This document shows, in pieces, positions 41,224 to 52,468 of a stretch of DNA of 64,000 nucleotides. Both the position numbers and the translations under genes were made by a program. Source of the DNA: Agrilutibacter niabensis (lineage in GTDB: Bacteria; Pseudomonadota; Gammaproteobacteria; Xanthomonadales; Xanthomonadaceae); assembly GCF_042657165.1 (NCBI RefSeq), contig NZ_JBHSNJ010000005.1, forward strand, positions 248,001 through 312,000. The letters run 5' to 3'. Below the pieces are notes generated by a model. The model did no database searches. It was not told the DNA's origin and saw nothing but the letters and a program-made list of their open reading frames with translations. Positions within the stretch are counted from its first letter, which is position 1. Each line of letters begins with the position of its first letter.

Positions 41224-42342
41224 GTGAGGCTGCTGTACACCAACTTCCATGGCGGCGACGGCGGCGGCCACACCACCTACGTCGTCGCGCTCGCCCGCGC
41301 GCTGGCCGCGCGGCACGAGGTGCATGTCGCCGCGCCCGCGGGCAGCCGGCTGTTGCGCGAAGCCGGCGCGTTGCCCGGCGTGCATGCGGTGGCGCAGGCG
41401 TTTCCCAACGGCCTGAAGCAGCTGCGCGCGCGGATGCAGGCGCAGCGCGCGCTGGCGGCGCTGCTGCGCGCGCACGACTTCGACCTGGTGCACGTCAACG
41501 GTTCGGCCGACCACCGCCTGGTGATGGCGGCGCTGCGCGGCCTGCGCCGGCGGCCGCGGATCGTGCTGACCAAGCACAACTCCAAGCCGATGACCGGGCT
41601 CGGGCATTGGTGGCGGGCGCGGCGCGGCACCGACCAGGTGATCGCGGTGTGCGACTACACCCTGCGCCACCTGCAGGAGTCGGCGTATCGCCACTGCCGC
41701 CTCGACACCGTGCACAACGGCATCGACATCGCGCATTACGCGCCGTGGCCGGTCGAGGCGGCCGAGGCGGAACGCCGGCACTGGATCGGCGAGACACCCG
41801 CGCTGGTGCTGGGCAGCAATGCCGGCACCGCGCTGTACAAGGGCTGGATGGACCTGGTCGAGGCGCTCGCGCTGCTGCCCGCACCGTTGCGCGAACAGAT
41901 ACAGGTGCTGGTCGCCGGCAAGCCGCCGGCGAGCGCGCAGCAGCAGCGCATCGCCGAGCTGGGATTGACCGACCGCGTGCATTTCCCCGGCCTGCTCGCC
42001 GACGTGCGTCCCGCGCTCGCCGCGATCGACGTCGGCTTCGTGCTCTCGTACGACGTGGAGACCATCTCGTTCGCCTGCCGCGAAATGATGGCGATGGGCA
42101 AGCCGGTGCTGCTCAGCGACTACGCCGGCCTGCCGGAGAACATCGAGATCGGGCGCGAGGGCTGGCTGGTGCCGGTCAAGGATCCGCGCGCGGTCGCCGA
42201 CGCGCTGGAATGGATCCTCGAACAGCGCCACGTACTGCCCGCGATGGGCGTGGCCGCGCGCGAACGCGCGGAGCTCGCGTTCGGGCTGGATCTCTTCGTC
42301 GAGCGCACCGAGGCGGTGTACGCGCGCCTGCTGCAGGGGTAA
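41224..42342 (+). CDS. Family 4 glycosyltransferase
   Basis: A 372-residue GT-B enzyme starting at a GTG 1 nt after the previous stop. It begins LLYTNFHGGDGGGHTTYVVAL (acceptor-side GGxGGH pattern) and has LVHVNGSADHRLV and KHNSKPMTG in the N-terminal domain. The C-terminal GT4 part shows LDTVHNGIDIAHYAP, LVLGSNAGTALYKGWMDLVEAL and the donor-binding ETISFACREMMAMGKPVLLSDYAGLPENI (E-x7-E type). Together with the upstream GT2 it likely extends a surface glycan such as LPS core; the product is unknown. Confidence 0.92.
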   Translation: MRLLYTNFHGGDGGGHTTYVVALARALAARHEVHVAAPAGSRLLREAGALPGVHAVAQAFPNGLKQLRARMQAQRALAALLRAHDFDLVHVNGSADHRLVMAALRGLRRRPRIVLTKHNSKPMTGLGHWWRARRGTDQVIAVCDYTLRHLQESAYRHCRLDTVHNGIDIAHYAPWPVEAAEAERRHWIGETPALVLGSNAGTALYKGWMDLVEALALLPAPLREQIQVLVAGKPPASAQQQRIAELGLTDRVHFPGLLADVRPALAAIDVGFVLSYDVETISFACREMMAMGKPVLLSDYAGLPENIEIGREGWLVPVKDPRAVADALEWILEQRHVLPAMGVAARERAELAFGLDLFVERTEAVYARLLQG

Positions 42343-42399
42343 GCCCTGCGGTGAAACCGGCGCCGCGGTGCCGGTCCGGCACGGCGGCGCCAGCAGCGA

Positions 42400-44676
<2,277 letters not shown>

Positions 44677-44744
44677 CGTGGGCACGCAAGCGGCGGGGCT
44701 CGCGATTGTAGCCCGGGGGGATTGGCGGGGGTCGGGCGGTCTTG

Positions 44745-44803
44745 GCCCCTCACCCTGCGTCGCTGCGCGACGCGGTCCCTCTCCCCGCAAGCGGGGCGAG
44801 GGA
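44745..44803. repeat. Dispersed palindromic intergenic repeat, family B copy 1
   Basis: CCTCACCCTGCGTCGCTGCGCGACGC and a CTCCCCGCAAGCGGGGCGAG hairpin. A partner copy is at 48885-48940 in inverted orientation. It lies just upstream of the maeB start. Confidence 0.85.
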
Positions 44804-44881
44804 CGACCCACGGCGAGGGACGACCCACGGCGAGGGACGACCCACGGCGAGGGACGACCACTGCGAGGGACGACCCGCGGG
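44797..44881 (+). repeat. 17-bp tandem repeat, about five copies
   Basis: The unit CGAGGGACGACCCACGG repeats exactly at 44797, 44814 and 44831, followed by two degenerate copies (44848 and 44864). The unit begins inside the 3' part of the family B palindrome, so it probably grew from it by slippage. Confidence 0.92.
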
Positions 44882-44964
44882 GCGAGGGAGGCATCGCGGC
44901 GAGGATGGACCTGGCGGGGCGAGGGATGACCGTGCGGTGGAGAGCGCGGGTGGCGACGCGGTTC

Positions 44965-45016
44965 TCCTTCTCCCCGCGCGCGGGGAGAAGGTGCCCGCAG
45001 GGCGGATGAGGGGCGC
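44965..45016. repeat. Dispersed palindromic intergenic repeat, family A copy 4
   Basis: CCTTCTCCCCGCGCGCGGGGAGAAGG hairpin with GTGCCCGCAGGGCGGATGAG tail. It sits 9 nt behind the end of the QEGLA gene and may act as its transcription end. Confidence 0.88.
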
Positions 45017-45025
45017 TTCCGACTG

Positions 45026-46288
45026 CTAGAAGTCGCTGAAATCCTCACCCTTCGCCACGGTATCGAGGCGGATGCGGTTGGCGAACAGCGAGAACGCCAG
45101 CATCCCCGCCAGGCCGTTGGCGCGCACGATCCACTGCGGCAGCCAGCGCGGCGGCACCAGCACGCCGCTGTCGAACAGGGGCTCCATCCGCTGCACGTCG
45201 CCCAGGGTCATCTTCCCGGCGAACAGGCGCCGGCACAGCAGCAGCTTGCGCTGGCGCAGGGCCCAGCGGAAGAAGGTATGCACGCTGATCAGGCCGCGCA
45301 GGTACACGGTGTCCTTGGTGAACGCGGCGCCGCCGGTGGGCGGCACGCCGCGGAACACGCGCTGCGCCGAGGTGAAGCTGTCGACGTCGCTCTGCCCGCC
45401 GTCGCGGAAGTAGTGGAACACCTGCAGGAAGTCGGCGCCGTCCATCGCCATCGCCACCGCTTCGATGCGCAGGCTGATGCGCTTCATGCGCTCGATGTCG
45501 ATGGTGCCGGTGATCTGCTCGGCGAACACCGCCAGCCCCTCCTGGGTGGCGGTGACGCGCGGCGACGACAGCGCCATGCTCGGCAGGTGCGGCTGCTCGC
45601 GGCCGTTGAGCGCGGTCAGCGAGTGCACGAAGGCCTCGTGCTCGATCAGCTGGTGGCGGTCGTAGTCGCTGAAGGCGGCGCCATGGCGCAGGCGGATGCG
45701 GGTGGCGCCGGCGGCGGCCTTCGCGATCAGGTCGGGATCGAGCACGACTTCGATCACGCGCTCGTTGAAGAAGTCGTCGAGCGCGCCCTGCAGTTGCAGT
45801 TGCAGCGCGGTGGCGGAGATGGACACGCATTCGGACGGCGCCAGCAGCTCGCGGTCGAGCTCGTCGGCGATGTCGATGAAGTGGCGCGCGGCTTCGCGCG
45901 TGGTCGGGCCATTGCCGGGCAGCAGTTCGTCGGGGCGGCCGAACAGGCGGATCGAGTGGTCCATGACGGTCCGCGTGCCGAGCGATTCGAGCAGTTCGGC
46001 GGCGATCGCCCAGCTGCGCGCGGAATCGCAGATGTAGTGGCCAAGCGGATGGTCGTGGTCGGCGGCCTTGGCGATCGCTTCCAGTTCGCGGCGCGCGTCG
46101 CCGAAGTCGTAGCTGGGGTAGTCGATCACCGGCATGGTGTAGCGGCCCTGCGCGGCTTCCTCGAGGAAGTCCTTCTGCGCGCTCGCCGGCCAGCTGACCA
46201 TCGACAACAGCCGCAGCCCCCTCGCGACCTTGACCATGCGCTCATCGAGCGCGGAGTGGTGGGCAACGTCGGGGCTGAGGTCGGTCAT
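45026..46288 (-). CDS. QEGLA-motif (DUF1704/MATCAP-like) metalloprotease family protein
   Basis: A 420-residue protein. The family signature TQEGLAVFAEQ is present, with a zinc-binding HEAFVHSLTALNG (HExxxH type) about 45 residues before it. This is the 'flavohemoglobin expression-modulating QEGLA motif' family, related to the eukaryotic MATCAP tyrosine carboxypeptidases. The bacterial role is unproven. A hydrophobic C-terminal stretch (NGLAGMLAFSLFANRI) may contact membrane. Only 2 nt separate it from rsgA upstream, so they are co-transcribed. Confidence 0.88.
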   Translation of the reverse strand: MTDLSPDVAHHSALDERMVKVARGLRLLSMVSWPASAQKDFLEEAAQGRYTMPVIDYPSYDFGDARRELEAIAKAADHDHPLGHYICDSARSWAIAAELLESLGTRTVMDHSIRLFGRPDELLPGNGPTTREAARHFIDIADELDRELLAPSECVSISATALQLQLQGALDDFFNERVIEVVLDPDLIAKAAAGATRIRLRHGAAFSDYDRHQLIEHEAFVHSLTALNGREQPHLPSMALSSPRVTATQEGLAVFAEQITGTIDIERMKRISLRIEAVAMAMDGADFLQVFHYFRDGGQSDVDSFTSAQRVFRGVPPTGGAAFTKDTVYLRGLISVHTFFRWALRQRKLLLCRRLFAGKMTLGDVQRMEPLFDSGVLVPPRWLPQWIVRANGLAGMLAFSLFANRIRLDTVAKGEDFSDF

Positions 46289-46290
46289 GG

Positions 46291-47523
46291 CTAGTGCCGC
46301 CCGTATTTCTCGTCGAGGCGCTTGTTCAGGGCCTTGCCCTGGACCTTGTCGTCGGTCTTCTGCGCGCGGCGATTGGCCGCCTTGTTCGCGGCGGCGGCGA
46401 CTTCGTCGCTGAGCTTGAGGTAGTTGGCGAAGCGTTGCGGGTCGAGCTTGCCGGCCTCGATCGCCGCGCGCACCGCGCAGCCGGGTTCGCGCTGGTGCTT
46501 GCAGTCGCGGAAGCGGCACTGCTCGGCCAGCGCGTCGACGTCGCTGAAGTTCTCGGCGACGTCCTCCTCGCCGGTGGGCTTGAGCTCGCGCATGCCCGGC
46601 GTGTCGATCAGGCACGCGCCCGACGGCAACGGGATCAGCGCGCGGTAGGTGGTGGTGTGGCGGCCGCGCGAATCGCTCTCGCGCACTTCGGCCGTCTTCA
46701 TCCTGTCGATGCCGAGCAGGGTGTTGGTGAGCGTGGACTTGCCGGCGCCCGACGACCCCACCAGCACCGCGGTGCGGCCCGGCTTCAGCCATTCGTTGAG
46801 CGCGGCGACGCTGGCGGGATCCTTGGCGTTGACCGCGCGTACGGCGACGTCCTGCGCGGCGAGCGCGAGCACGCCGACCGCGGCGTTGCTCTCGGTCTCG
46901 GCGATGTCGGACTTGGTGAGCACCACCACCGGCTCGGCGCCGCCGCGCACCAGCAGCAGGTAGCGTTCGATCCGCCGCGGGTTGAAGTCGGCGTCCAGGC
47001 CGCAGACCACGAACACGGTGTCGATGTTGGCGGCGATCAGTTGCTGCTTGTAGTGCTCGCCGGCCGCGGCGCGCTTGATCGCGGTGCGGCGCGGCAGCAG
47101 TTCGACGATCTTCGCGTGCTTGGGCGGCGCGCCTTCGATCAGCACCCAGTCGCCGACCGCGGGGCGTTCCTCGGGGGCGATGCCGCCCTTGCGGTAATTC
47201 GCCGGCCGCTGCCATTCGGGCAGGGATTCGACGGTGAAGCTGTGGTCCGGGCCGTCGGCGACGATGTAGCCGCTGCGGTGCTGTTCGACCACGCGGGCCG
47301 GACGGGCGTGGGGGCGCAGGACCAGGGCTTCGCGCCAGGCGGACTCACTGGGCAGGCCATCGTCGGCCAGTGGCCAGCCGATCGCCTGCAGGGCGGCGAG
47401 CTCGGGGGTCGGGTGTGCGGTCAAGCGGGGGCGGGGGCGGCGTGCATGCGCGGATTCTAGCGGCGCCGGGTTGGCCGTGCGGCCGCGTCGCGCTGCAGAA
47501 CGCGACCGCGATAGCGTTTTCAT
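46291..47523 (-). CDS. rsgA: Ribosome small-subunit-dependent GTPase A
   Basis: A circularly permuted GTPase that checks the maturing 30S subunit. The order is an OB-fold (about 75-130), G4 VLTKSDIAETE, G1 GSSGAGKSTLTNTLLG, G3 CLIDTPGMREL, and a C-terminal zinc knuckle CRFRDCKHQREPGC. The long form is 410 residues against the usual 350-365. A TTG at about 47424 (TAHPTPELAALQ) would give 377 residues and may be the real start; neither has a clear Shine-Dalgarno. The QEGLA gene follows at 2 nt. Divergent from the alaA-like gene. Confidence 0.93.
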   Translation of the reverse strand: MKTLSRSRSAARRGRTANPAPLESAHARRPRPRLTAHPTPELAALQAIGWPLADDGLPSESAWREALVLRPHARPARVVEQHRSGYIVADGPDHSFTVESLPEWQRPANYRKGGIAPEERPAVGDWVLIEGAPPKHAKIVELLPRRTAIKRAAAGEHYKQQLIAANIDTVFVVCGLDADFNPRRIERYLLLVRGGAEPVVVLTKSDIAETESNAAVGVLALAAQDVAVRAVNAKDPASVAALNEWLKPGRTAVLVGSSGAGKSTLTNTLLGIDRMKTAEVRESDSRGRHTTTYRALIPLPSGACLIDTPGMRELKPTGEEDVAENFSDVDALAEQCRFRDCKHQREPGCAVRAAIEAGKLDPQRFANYLKLSDEVAAAANKAANRRAQKTDDKVQGKALNKRLDEKYGRH

Positions 47524-47602
47524 GCCCTGCGGACGGCAGGTTCGCGCTGAATCGGCGGGGGTTTTCCGCTAGTCTGACCCGCCCACCTCGACTGTTGCGC
47601 CG

Positions 47603-48853
47603 ATGTCCCTGCCCCCCGTGAAGACCCGCGAACGCCTGTCCGAAGTCCGTTACGAAATCCGCGGTGAGCTGGCCCGCCGAGCCCGCGAGCTCGAGGCCCA
47701 GGGGCGCAAGCAGATCAAGCTCAACATCGGCAACCCGGGCGCCTTCGGCTTCCGCGCGCCCGAACACCTGCAGCGCGCGATCGCCGAGCGCATCGAGCAG
47801 ACCGATCCTTACACCCACCAGCAAGGCCTGCCGGCCGCGCGCGAGGCGATCGCGGCGTTCCACCGGCAGCGCGGCACTCCCAATGCGTCGCCCGAGCGGG
47901 TGTTCGTCGGCAACGGCGTCAGCGAGTTGATCGACCTGTCGCTGCGCGCGCTGCTCAATCCCGGCGACGAGGTGCTGCTGCCCTCGCCCGACTACCCGCT
48001 GTGGAGCGCGGCGACCATCCTCAACGACGGCCGCCCGGTCTACTACCAGTGCAAGCCGGAGCACGGTTTCCTGCCGAGCGCGGAGGAGATCGAAGCGCTG
48101 GTGTCCTCGCGCACCCGCGCGATCGTGCTGATCAATCCGAACAATCCGACCGGCGCCGCGTACCCGCGCGAGCTGCTCGAGAAGATCGTCGCCGTCGCGC
48201 AGCGCCACAAGCTGCTGCTGATGAGCGACGAGATCTACGACTCCATCCTCTACGACGATGCGAGCTTCACCCCGGTCGCACCGATCGCCGGCGACCTGCC
48301 GTGCCTGTCGTTCGGCGGGCTGTCGAAGGTGCATCGCGCCTGCGGCTGGCGCGTGGGCTGGGCGGTGCTCAGCGGCGATCCACTCGCCAGCGGCGACCTG
48401 CACCACGCCATGGACCTGCTCGGCGCGCTGCGCCTTTGCGCCAACGTGCCGGGCCAGTTCGCGATCGAAGCCGCGCTGCACGGCGCCGACACGATCACGC
48501 CGCTGTGCGAACCGGAAGGCCGCCTGTACGAGGCGCGCCGCGCGGTGATCGAAAGCGTGGCCGCGAGCCGACACCTGGAGCTGGTCGCGCCGGCGGGTGC
48601 GCTGTATGCGTTCCCGGCGGTGACCGGCGATGCCGCGATCGGCTTCGACGACCACAGGTTCGCGCTGGAACTGCTGGAAACCGAGGACGTGCTGGTGGTA
48701 CCGGGCTCCAGCTTCAACGTGCCCTACCGCAACCACTTCCGCGTCACCCTGCTGCCGCAGCCGGACGACCTGCGCGAGGTGTTCCGCCGCATCGAGCGCG
48801 TGCTCGACCGTTACGCCGAACAGAACCAGGCCAAGCGCACGGCGGTGGCGTAA
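47603..48853 (+). CDS. alaA: Class I aminotransferase, AlaA-like
   Basis: A 416-residue PLP aminotransferase. Landmarks are LNIGNPGAFGFRAPEHL, YTHQQGLPAAREAIAAFH, LPSPDYPLW, INPNNPTGAAYPRELL, MSDEIYDSILYD and the Schiff-base motif SFGGLSKVHRACGWRVGW; FRVTLLPQPDDL near the end has the substrate-carboxylate Arg. The sequence matches the glutamate-pyruvate aminotransferase AlaA group, making alanine from pyruvate. The gene symbol rests on overall similarity, since no biochemical detail is visible. Confidence 0.88.
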   Translation: MSLPPVKTRERLSEVRYEIRGELARRARELEAQGRKQIKLNIGNPGAFGFRAPEHLQRAIAERIEQTDPYTHQQGLPAAREAIAAFHRQRGTPNASPERVFVGNGVSELIDLSLRALLNPGDEVLLPSPDYPLWSAATILNDGRPVYYQCKPEHGFLPSAEEIEALVSSRTRAIVLINPNNPTGAAYPRELLEKIVAVAQRHKLLLMSDEIYDSILYDDASFTPVAPIAGDLPCLSFGGLSKVHRACGWRVGWAVLSGDPLASGDLHHAMDLLGALRLCANVPGQFAIEAALHGADTITPLCEPEGRLYEARRAVIESVAASRHLELVAPAGALYAFPAVTGDAAIGFDDHRFALELLETEDVLVVPGSSFNVPYRNHFRVTLLPQPDDLREVFRRIERVLDRYAEQNQAKRTAVA

Positions 48854-48884
48854 GGCGGGCGCGAGCCCATTTGCGGTTGATTCC

Positions 48885-48940
48885 TCCCTCTCCCGCGTGC
48901 GGGAGAGGGACAGCGTTGCGCAGCAACGCAGGGTGAGGGC
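48885..48940. repeat. Dispersed palindromic intergenic repeat, family B copy 2
   Basis: CCCTCTCCCGCGTGCGGGAGAGGG hairpin plus CAGCGTTGCGCAGCAACGCAGGGTGAGG. It is an inverted relative of 44745-44803, located behind the alaA-like gene. Confidence 0.85.
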
Positions 48941-48971
48941 CGTATGACGATCCCCGGAAATCGCGGGTAAG

Positions 48972-49022
48972 GCGCCCCTCATCCGCCCTGCGGGCACCTT
49001 CTCCCCGCGCGCGGGGAGAAGG
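48972..49022. repeat. Dispersed palindromic intergenic repeat, family A copy 5 (inverted)
   Basis: CTCATCCGCCCTGCGGGCAC and CTTCTCCCCGCGCGCGGGGAGAAG, opposite in orientation to copies 1-4. Together with the family B copy it fills most of the 301-nt spacer. Confidence 0.88.
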
Positions 49023-49154
49023 ACGAAGCCGTCCGCGTCGCGCGGACGGCCCGGAGGGCGCCTCCTCTCAAGGGAGAGGGAAGTATCCGTTCCCTTCGCC
49101 GGCGGCAGCCCACGGCCACGGCACCGTGATCCGGCACCCGCATAGAATGCGGGG

Positions 49155-49787
49155 ATGGACGCAGCCAACAACGAGCACACCCTGACCTACCTCGCCCTCG
49201 GCGACAGCTACACCATCGGTGAGAGCGTCGCCGAATCCGGGCGCTGGCCGGTCCAGCTGGCCCACGCATTGCGCGCGGAAGGCATCGCGCTGGCCGACCC
49301 GCGCATCATCGCCGCCACCGGCTGGACCACCGACGAACTGGAATGGGGCATCGACTCGGTCCAGGCGCTGGCCACCTTCGATTTCGTGTCGCTGCTGATC
49401 GGCGTCAACAACCAGTACCGCAACCGCAGCGCCGTCGCCTACGGCGGCGAATTCCACACGCTGCTGCTGCGCGCGATCCGCCATGCACGCGGCCGCGCCG
49501 ACCGCGTGCTGGTGCTCTCGATCCCCGACTGGGGCGTGACCCCGTTCGCGCGCAACGACAAGCGCGACGCCGCGACCATCGCCGGCGAGATCGATGCGTT
49601 CAATGCGGCGGCGCAGAAGATCTGCGCGAAGGAAGGCGTGGCCTTCGTCGACATCACGCCGATCTCGCGCGAACGCGGGGCGGACGCGGAGATGCTCGCC
49701 GCCGACGGGCTGCACCCCTCCGCCGCGATGTACACGCTGTGGACGCAGGCCGCCCTGCCGGTCGCGCGCGCCCTGCTGGCGAAATGA
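49155..49787 (+). CDS. SGNH/GDSL hydrolase
   Basis: A 210-residue cytosolic esterase-like protein. The SGNH blocks are block I LALGDSYTIGE (Ser), block III LLIGVNNQYRN (Asn) and block V ADGLHPSAAMY (Asp/His). The Gly of block II lies near IAATGWTTDELEW. The complete set argues for an active lipase/esterase-like hydrolase; the substrate is unknown. Its stop overlaps the next gene's start by 4 nt (ATGA). Confidence 0.9.
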   Translation: MDAANNEHTLTYLALGDSYTIGESVAESGRWPVQLAHALRAEGIALADPRIIAATGWTTDELEWGIDSVQALATFDFVSLLIGVNNQYRNRSAVAYGGEFHTLLLRAIRHARGRADRVLVLSIPDWGVTPFARNDKRDAATIAGEIDAFNAAAQKICAKEGVAFVDITPISRERGADAEMLAADGLHPSAAMYTLWTQAALPVARALLAK

Positions 49788-50494
49788 ATTCCACCGTCGC
49801 GCGACCGCTGCCGCGCGCGCAGGTGCGCGACATCGCGCGCGCCTTCCTGCCCGAGCACGCCCTCGGCAACCGCTGGGACCACTACTACGCACGCGCCAAG
49901 CTCGGCAGCGATCCGCTGTACCCGGGCATCTGCGACGCCTTGCGCGGCTCGACCGCACCGCTGCTCGACCTCGGTTGCGGGCTGGGCCTGCTCGCCCACG
50001 CGCTGCGTGCGCAGGGCATCGCCCTGCCCTACCACGGCGTCGACAACGATGCCGGCAAGGTCGCTCGCGCAAAGCGTGCCGCGGCGCGCGCGAACCTGCG
50101 CGATGCCGTGTTCGATACCGTCGACCTCGCCGGCACGTCGCTGGCGGAAGCGCTGGGATCGCATCGTGGCAGCGTCGCGCTCCTCGACGTGCTGCAGTTC
50201 ATTCCGCCCGATGCGCAGGCCCGCACGCTGGACGCGGCGATCGCGATGCTCACGCCGGGGGCGAAGCTGGTGATCCGCACCGGGCTGGCGGATGGCAGCG
50301 GCCGCGCGCATGTCACCCGCGCCATCGATGTGTTCTCGCGCGTGCTGGGCTGGATGAATGCCGGGCCGTCGCGCTATCCCGACGCCGCGGACCTGCGCGC
50401 GCGTTTTGCCGCCGCCGGCCTGCGGGTGGAGTTCACCCCGCTGTTCGGCAATACCCCGTTCAACAACTGGCGGGTGGTGGCGACGCGCGATTAG
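49784..50494 (+). CDS. Class I SAM-dependent methyltransferase
   Basis: A 236-residue protein. The SAM-binding motif I LLDLGCGLGLLAHAL is followed by YHGVDNDAGKVARAKRAA (motif II) and ALLDVLQFIPPDAQARTL. The first 45 residues carry HYYARAKLGSDPLYPG, common in a lipid- or carbohydrate-linked methyltransferase group. It is coupled by ATGA overlap to the GDSL hydrolase, suggesting a shared substrate, perhaps a lipid ester; this is inference. Confidence 0.86.
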   Translation: MNSTVARPLPRAQVRDIARAFLPEHALGNRWDHYYARAKLGSDPLYPGICDALRGSTAPLLDLGCGLGLLAHALRAQGIALPYHGVDNDAGKVARAKRAAARANLRDAVFDTVDLAGTSLAEALGSHRGSVALLDVLQFIPPDAQARTLDAAIAMLTPGAKLVIRTGLADGSGRAHVTRAIDVFSRVLGWMNAGPSRYPDAADLRARFAAAGLRVEFTPLFGNTPFNNWRVVATRD

Positions 50495-50509
50495 CGCCGC
50501 GTCGCTGCA

Positions 50510-51328
50510 CTAGGCCACTTCACCGAGCGCCACCGGCGCCGGCGCCGCGGCCTCGAGTTCTTCCGGCAATACCGTGCGGTAGCCGAGCGCGTCCAGCCGT
50601 TGCAACAGCAGCGCGAGCGCGGCCACGTTGCGGCCATGGCGCGCGCCTTCGTGCAGCAGCACGATCGCGCCGGGGGCGATGCCGCGCTCGATGCGCGCCA
50701 CCACCGCCTGCGGGTCGGCGGCCAGCGCGTCGTAGCCGCGCGCACTCCACGCCACGCGCGCCAGGCCGTGCTCGCGCAACGGGGCGGACACGAACGGATT
50801 GGCCATGCCGACCACCGCGCGGAACCAGCGCGGCGGCGTGCCGGTGAGCGCGGCGAGTTCGGCCTGGTTGCCCGCGACCTGCGCGCGCATCCGCGCCGGC
50901 CCCAGGGCCCAGAACCACGCCTGCGGATGCGTGTGGCTGTGGTTGCCGAGGGCGTGGCCGCGACGGACGATCTCGCGCACGATTTCGGGGTGCCGCCGCG
51001 CGTTCTCGCCGACGACAAAGAACGTCGCGCGCGCCTGGTGGCGATCCAGCAGCTCGAGCATCGCCGCGGTGTCGGCGGACGGGCCGTCGTCGATGGTCAG
51101 CCAGACGCGCCTCTCGTCGGTCGGCAGGCGACGCAGCACGGGGCTGAACAGGCGCGAGTCGGCCTTCAGCGTCCCCCACAGGAACGGCAGGTGCGACAGC
51201 AGCATCGCCGGCAGGCCCCAGCGCCAGCCCCATTGCCACCAGACCAGCGCGACGGCGAGCTGCGACAGCACCAGGCCGGCAACCCAGGCATGCGGATGGC
51301 GCGGCGGACGGTGAAGGGGGGCGGACAT
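50510..51328 (-). CDS. Polysaccharide deacetylase (NodB homology domain), membrane-anchored
   Basis: A 272-residue protein with N-terminal membrane segments (about 14-30 and 34-52). The NodB domain has the catalytic-base motif LTIDDGPSADTAAML, the metal motif NHSHTHPQAWFW (HxxxH) and IVLLHEGARHGRN. It removes N-acetyl groups from a polysaccharide or peptidoglycan. An extended upstream frame lacks support; this ATG begins the membrane region. Divergent from the glutaredoxin fusion. Confidence 0.88.
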   Translation of the reverse strand: MSAPLHRPPRHPHAWVAGLVLSQLAVALVWWQWGWRWGLPAMLLSHLPFLWGTLKADSRLFSPVLRRLPTDERRVWLTIDDGPSADTAAMLELLDRHQARATFFVVGENARRHPEIVREIVRRGHALGNHSHTHPQAWFWALGPARMRAQVAGNQAELAALTGTPPRWFRAVVGMANPFVSAPLREHGLARVAWSARGYDALAADPQAVVARIERGIAPGAIVLLHEGARHGRNVAALALLLQRLDALGYRTVLPEELEAAAPAPVALGEVA

Positions 51329-51518
51329 GGGCGCGATGATGCCGGCCCGCGACTTACCCGACAACGCGACAGGGCGGCTGCCGCGCCCGCGTTGGACGAT
51401 GGCAACCCACCGGTGCCTGCCGGAAAACAGCGATTGCTCCGGGCCCCGCCAGGCCAGGACGAAGCCCTTTCCGGCGCCGCCGAGCGTAAAATTTGCGCTC
51501 CCCGCACGGAAATCCCCC

Positions 51519-52448
51519 ATGTCCCTCGACCCCGCGCTGCGTTCGCGCATCGAATCCCTGCTGCAGTCGAACCGCGTCGTGCTGTTCATGAAAGGCGAAC
51601 CACGCGCGCCGCAATGCGGCTTCTCGGCCAAGGCGGTGGGCGCGCTGTCGTCGCTCGGCATCGACTATGCGCACGTCGACGTACTGGCCGATGCGGAGAT
51701 CCGCGAAGGCATCAAGCAGTACGGCGACTGGCCGACGATCCCGCAGCTGTACATCGGCGGCGACCTCGTCGGCGGCAGCGACATCATCGAGCAGATGACG
51801 AACTCGGGCGAACTGCATTCCCTGCTCGGCCTGCCCGCGCCCGATCGCACGCCGCCGGCGATCACGATCACGCCCGCCGCGGCGGCCATGCTGCGCGATG
51901 CGCTGGCTAATGCCGGCGACGGCTACGCGCTGCAGGTCGATGTCGACGCGCGCTTCAACGCCAAGCTGCAGCTCGCCCCGGTCGATGCCAACGCGATCGC
52001 GGCCGAGCACGACGGCATCCGCGCGCAGTTCGACATGGCCAGCGCACGCCGTGCGCAGGGCCTGCGCATCGACTGGGTCGACGACGAGCGCGGCCGCGGC
52101 CTGGTCATCGACAATCCGAATGCACCGCCGCGCGTGCAGCCGCTGTCGGTGATCGAAGCCAGCGCGCGCGCCGCCGACGGTTCCCTCACCCTGGTCGACG
52201 TGCGTCCGCCGGAAGAGCGCGCGCTGGCGTCGGTCAACGTGCCGTTCTCGGTACTGGACGACGACGGCCTGTCGCACCTGGAAGCGCTGCCGAAGGACAC
52301 GCCGATGGCGTTCCTGTGCCATCACGGCGGCCGCAGCGCGCAGGCGGCGGAATACTTCCGCGGCCTCGGCTTCCGCGATGTGCACAACATCGAAGGCGGC
52401 ATCGAGGCATGGGCGCTGGAAGCCGATCCGCACGTGCCGCGCTATTGA
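51519..52448 (+). CDS. Monothiol glutaredoxin-A-type-like-rhodanese fusion protein
   Basis: A 309-residue three-domain protein. Residues 1-105 are a Grx4-type monothiol glutaredoxin with the CGFS active site (Cys33). Residues about 110-205 (AITITPAAAAMLRDALANAG ... DERGRGLVIDNPNAP) resemble an A-type Fe-S carrier (HesB/IscA) but have none of its cysteines. Residues about 215-309 are a rhodanese domain with active-site CHHGGRS (Cys267). Grx4 proteins carry Fe-S clusters bound by glutathione; the fusion suggests a link between sulfur transfer and cluster handling. The middle domain is probably structural. Confidence 0.9.
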   Translation: MSLDPALRSRIESLLQSNRVVLFMKGEPRAPQCGFSAKAVGALSSLGIDYAHVDVLADAEIREGIKQYGDWPTIPQLYIGGDLVGGSDIIEQMTNSGELHSLLGLPAPDRTPPAITITPAAAAMLRDALANAGDGYALQVDVDARFNAKLQLAPVDANAIAAEHDGIRAQFDMASARRAQGLRIDWVDDERGRGLVIDNPNAPPRVQPLSVIEASARAADGSLTLVDVRPPEERALASVNVPFSVLDDDGLSHLEALPKDTPMAFLCHHGGRSAQAAEYFRGLGFRDVHNIEGGIEAWALEADPHVPRY

Positions 52449-52468
52449 TGCCAGGCGTGCGTTGACGC

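Noticed and set aside
40127..41227. Alternative 366-codon frame over the GT2 gene
   Set aside because: An Arg-rich shadow; the GT2 frame has the DxD and nucleotide-binding motifs.
44797..44881. Regular repeats resembling a CRISPR array
   Set aside because: The 17-bp units are directly adjacent with no spacers, and no cas gene is near.
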